Below, in pieces: positions 62,041 through 64,000 of a DNA stretch of 64,000 nt (position 1 is its first letter; every line of letters starts with the position of its first letter). A model generated the notes under the pieces. The model was not told the DNA's origin. It saw nothing but the letters and a program-made list of their open reading frames with translations, and searched no databases. The translations under genes were made by a program, and so were the position numbers. This DNA is from Poriferisodalis sp965214215 (GTDB taxonomy: Bacteria > Actinomycetota > Acidimicrobiia > Acidimicrobiales > Poriferisodalaceae): contig NZ_CBDCBD010000003.1 in NCBI RefSeq assembly GCF_965214215.1, positions 62,001-126,000 on the forward strand. Direction: 5' to 3'.

Positions 62041-63024
62041 ATGGAAGATCAACCGGCAGAACTGCCGTTCGTGTGGTTTGACCGGCCCGCCGGCAGGCTG
62101 CAACGAGAATTGCTCGACGGCCGAGCAGAGATTCTCGACGTGCGCGGCGACGACCCGCTGGAAGGCATCGACCAAGCAGATGGCGCGATCGTCGGCGCTG
62201 CGATCCGCTATGACCGCACCGTCTATGAACGCGCACCGAACCTGCGCGTGATCGCTCGCGCTGGCATCGGCTACGACAACCTGGACCTCGACGACGCCAC
62301 CGCGTTCGGCATCGCAGCGTGCAACACCCCCGACGGCCCGACGATCTCCACCGCCGAGCACGCCGTGGCGCTGATCTTCGCGGCGACCAAGGGCGTGCGC
62401 GAATCCGTCGACCGTCACGAAGCCGGCGAAGGCAACTACTGGGCCCGCCACGGACACCTCGAACTGGACGGCTCGACGCTCGCATTGCTCGGTCTCGGGC
62501 GCATCGGGGGCTACGTGGCACGAGTGATGTCCGCCGTCGGCATGAATCTCGTGGCCTACGACCCCTACGCCGCTGACGAGCGCTTTGTCGAGCTGGGCGC
62601 CCGGCGGGCAGCCACGCCCGCCGAGGCCATCGCCGAGGCCCATGTGGTGTCGGTGCACGCACCGCTGAGCGAAGCGACCCGTCATCTGGTCGACGCGGAG
62701 CTGCTGGCGGCGATGCGCGAGGGCGTGTATTTCGTGAACACCTCCCGCGGCGGCCTCGTCGATCAGGACGCGTTGGTGGCCGCTCTGAATTCAGGACATG
62801 TGCGCGGCGCCGCGCTCGATGTCAGCGAGCCCGAGCCGCTGCCGCCCGATCACCCGCTGATGGGCCGCCCCGACGTGGTGGTCACCCCACACGTCGCTTC
62901 CGCCACAGTCGCCGGTCGCACCCGCATCTTCACCCACGCTGTGGACGAGGTGATGGCAGCGCTGGGGGGAAGCCAGCCGCCCAACATGCTCAACCCCCAA
63001 GCCTGGCCAGGCCGCAACGCCTGA
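62041..63024 (+). CDS. D-isomer-specific 2-hydroxyacid dehydrogenase
   Basis: A 327-residue dehydrogenase of the PGDH/SerA-like family, without a C-terminal ACT domain. The Rossmann loop is LGLGRIGGYVARV (near residues 151-163), the catalytic Arg lies in NTSRGGLVDQDALVAAL, and the His in TPHVAS. The substrate-binding domain begins FVWFDRPAGRLQREL. It may act on glyoxylate, hydroxypyruvate or 3-phosphoglycerate. The ATG follows an in-frame upstream extension with no homology, so the start is moderately secure. Confidence 0.88.
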   Translation: MEDQPAELPFVWFDRPAGRLQRELLDGRAEILDVRGDDPLEGIDQADGAIVGAAIRYDRTVYERAPNLRVIARAGIGYDNLDLDDATAFGIAACNTPDGPTISTAEHAVALIFAATKGVRESVDRHEAGEGNYWARHGHLELDGSTLALLGLGRIGGYVARVMSAVGMNLVAYDPYAADERFVELGARRAATPAEAIAEAHVVSVHAPLSEATRHLVDAELLAAMREGVYFVNTSRGGLVDQDALVAALNSGHVRGAALDVSEPEPLPPDHPLMGRPDVVVTPHVASATVAGRTRIFTHAVDEVMAALGGSQPPNMLNPQAWPGRNA

Positions 63025-63091
63025 GACGGCGCATCACCTCCGCCGCTGCATTCCGCCGACTCGTCAACTCCGGACCTAGCCTCCGGTAGCG

Positions 63092-64000
63092 ATGGCGAGC
63101 GAGGCGGCGGCAGGACGGTTAGCGCCGTTTCGGCCCCGCGAGCCGGACGCCGACTCGCTGCTCGACGGGTTCCTGGCCTACACCGCCGAGATCGGCTTGG
63201 AGCTGTATCCCGCCCAGGAAGATGCGATCCTCGAGATCTTTGGCGGCAACCACGTCATCATCACTACGCCGACGGGCTCGGGCAAGTCGCTGGTCGGCCT
63301 CGCTGCGCACTTCGAAGCGGTGGCGCGGGGCCGGCGCAGCTACTACACGGCGCCGGTCAAAGCACTCGTGTCGGAGAAGTTCTTTGCTCTTTGCGCCGAG
63401 TTGGGTGCGTCCAACGTCGGGATGGTAACCGGCGACGGTGCCGTCAACCCCGACGCTCCGGTCGTCTGCTGCACACAAGAGATCCTGGCGAACCTGGCGC
63501 TGCGCAACGGTGCCGACGCCCCGGTCGACAGCGTCGTCATGGACGAGTTTCACTTCTATGCCGACCGGGATCGGGGCTGGGCCTGGCAGGTGCCGCTGCT
63601 GGAGCTGACCCGCGCCCAGATGATCCTGATGAGCGCCACCCTCGGGCCCACCCAGCGATTTGCCGAGGATCTGCGCCGCCGCACCGGCCGCGAGGTCGCC
63701 ACGGTGACGGGCGCCGAACGACCCGTGCCGCTCACCTTCACCTACCGAGAGACCACGCTGCACCAGTCGCTCGAAGAACTCTTGGAGCTGCGGCGGGTTC
63801 CCGCCTACATCGTCCACTTCACCCAGAAGGCCGCAACCGAGCGTGCGCAGGCGTTCACCAGCCTGAACGTCCTCTCCAAAGAGGAGAAGGCGCAAGTAGC
63901 GGCCGAGATCGTCGAATTCCGGTTCGACTCGCCGTTTGGCCGTGACATCCAACGGTTCGTCAAGGCCGGCATCGGCGTGCACCACGCCGGGATGCTGCCC
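63092..64000 (+). CDS. DExH-box superfamily 2 helicase, partial
   Basis: The first 303 codons of a Ski2-like helicase; the gene runs off the right edge. Motif I is TPTGSGKSL, Ia APVKALVSEKF, Ib CTQEILANLAL, II DEFHFYADRDRGWAW, III MSATLGP, and a RecA2 start (VHFTQKAATERAQAF). It resembles actinobacterial long DEAD/DEAH helicases of about 850 residues, implicated in RNA metabolism. The ATG at 63092 opens MASEAAAGRLAPFRPREPDADSLLDGFLAY. No stop occurs in the visible part. Confidence 0.88.
   Translation, partial: MASEAAAGRLAPFRPREPDADSLLDGFLAYTAEIGLELYPAQEDAILEIFGGNHVIITTPTGSGKSLVGLAAHFEAVARGRRSYYTAPVKALVSEKFFALCAELGASNVGMVTGDGAVNPDAPVVCCTQEILANLALRNGADAPVDSVVMDEFHFYADRDRGWAWQVPLLELTRAQMILMSATLGPTQRFAEDLRRRTGREVATVTGAERPVPLTFTYRETTLHQSLEELLELRRVPAYIVHFTQKAATERAQAFTSLNVLSKEEKAQVAAEIVEFRFDSPFGRDIQRFVKAGIGVHHAGMLP

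Overview
The window is high-GC and densely coded, and reads as a chromosomal segment of an actinobacterium. The best lineage clues are mshC (mycothiol ligase), a lipoprotein with repeated DUF4333-like modules, the thiolase and HMG-CoA-synthase-like/OB-fold pair, several acyl-CoA enzymes, and an acrylyl-CoA reductase (acuI). Together they suggest an aquatic, probably marine, member of the Acidimicrobiia; that placement is inference. No phage, insertion sequence, rRNA, tRNA or CRISPR array was recognised.

Layout. 1-9400: molybdenum-cofactor genes (moeA-moaA-moaC, minus strand) behind a UDP-sugar pyrophosphorylase, then FmdB-like and SAF proteins, then a minus-strand run tldD-tldE-PHP-uppP. 9600-17200: a flippase-like membrane protein and dxs, then a thiolase/OB-fold pair, a PIG-L deacetylase and a NifU-like scaffold. 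17300-25700: acuI, small envelope proteins, a B12-dependent acyl-CoA mutase large subunit, thiD, an ATP-NAD-kinase-like protein, a 1-Cys peroxiredoxin and nicotinate phosphoribosyltransferase. 25700-31200: a B12 island in which a cobalamin riboswitch precedes btuF-btuC-btuD-cobO, with cobQ convergent. 31250-36000: aminotransferase, enoyl-CoA hydratase, acyl-CoA dehydrogenase and a P1-family peptidase. 36000-40870: a four-gene lipoprotein/HlyD-like adaptor/MacB-type ABC export operon. 40900-47800: a long minus-strand run (mshC, ParA, a small membrane protein, a RecB-family nuclease, enoyl-CoA hydratase, mutM, NfeD, SPFH). 47800-52300: a pair of related unknown proteins with a tyrosine-phosphatase-like gene, then NUDIX and HAD hydrolases. 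52400-57500: a cobalt-type nitrile hydratase operon that runs into a selenoprotein gene and several linked enzymes. 57500-64000: an SMP-30 protein, a secreted repeat protein, a cytochrome P450, a D-2-hydroxyacid dehydrogenase and the start of a DExH helicase.

The most notable element is at 54221-54760. The reading frame crosses an in-frame TGA that is followed at once by Gly-Ser-Cys codons, giving a U-G-S-C motif, and a SECIS-like hairpin with a CGUGC loop lies 13 nt past the TGA. A conventional gene caller would split or truncate this gene. It directly follows nitrile hydratase beta, alpha and accessory genes and is 7 nt upstream of a conserved-looking protein of unknown function, then MaoC-type hydratase and acyl-CoA-dehydrogenase-like genes. 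The host should therefore encode selenocysteine machinery outside this window.

Other structure not explained by genes: a dispersed element of about 57 bp in three copies, tandem 34-bp hairpin repeats that form the 3' end of a nuclease gene, a triplicated GTGAGCG start/stop module between tldD and tldE, two long interrupted palindromes (before moeA and after dxs), and a decayed fourteenth repeat after the secreted repeat protein.
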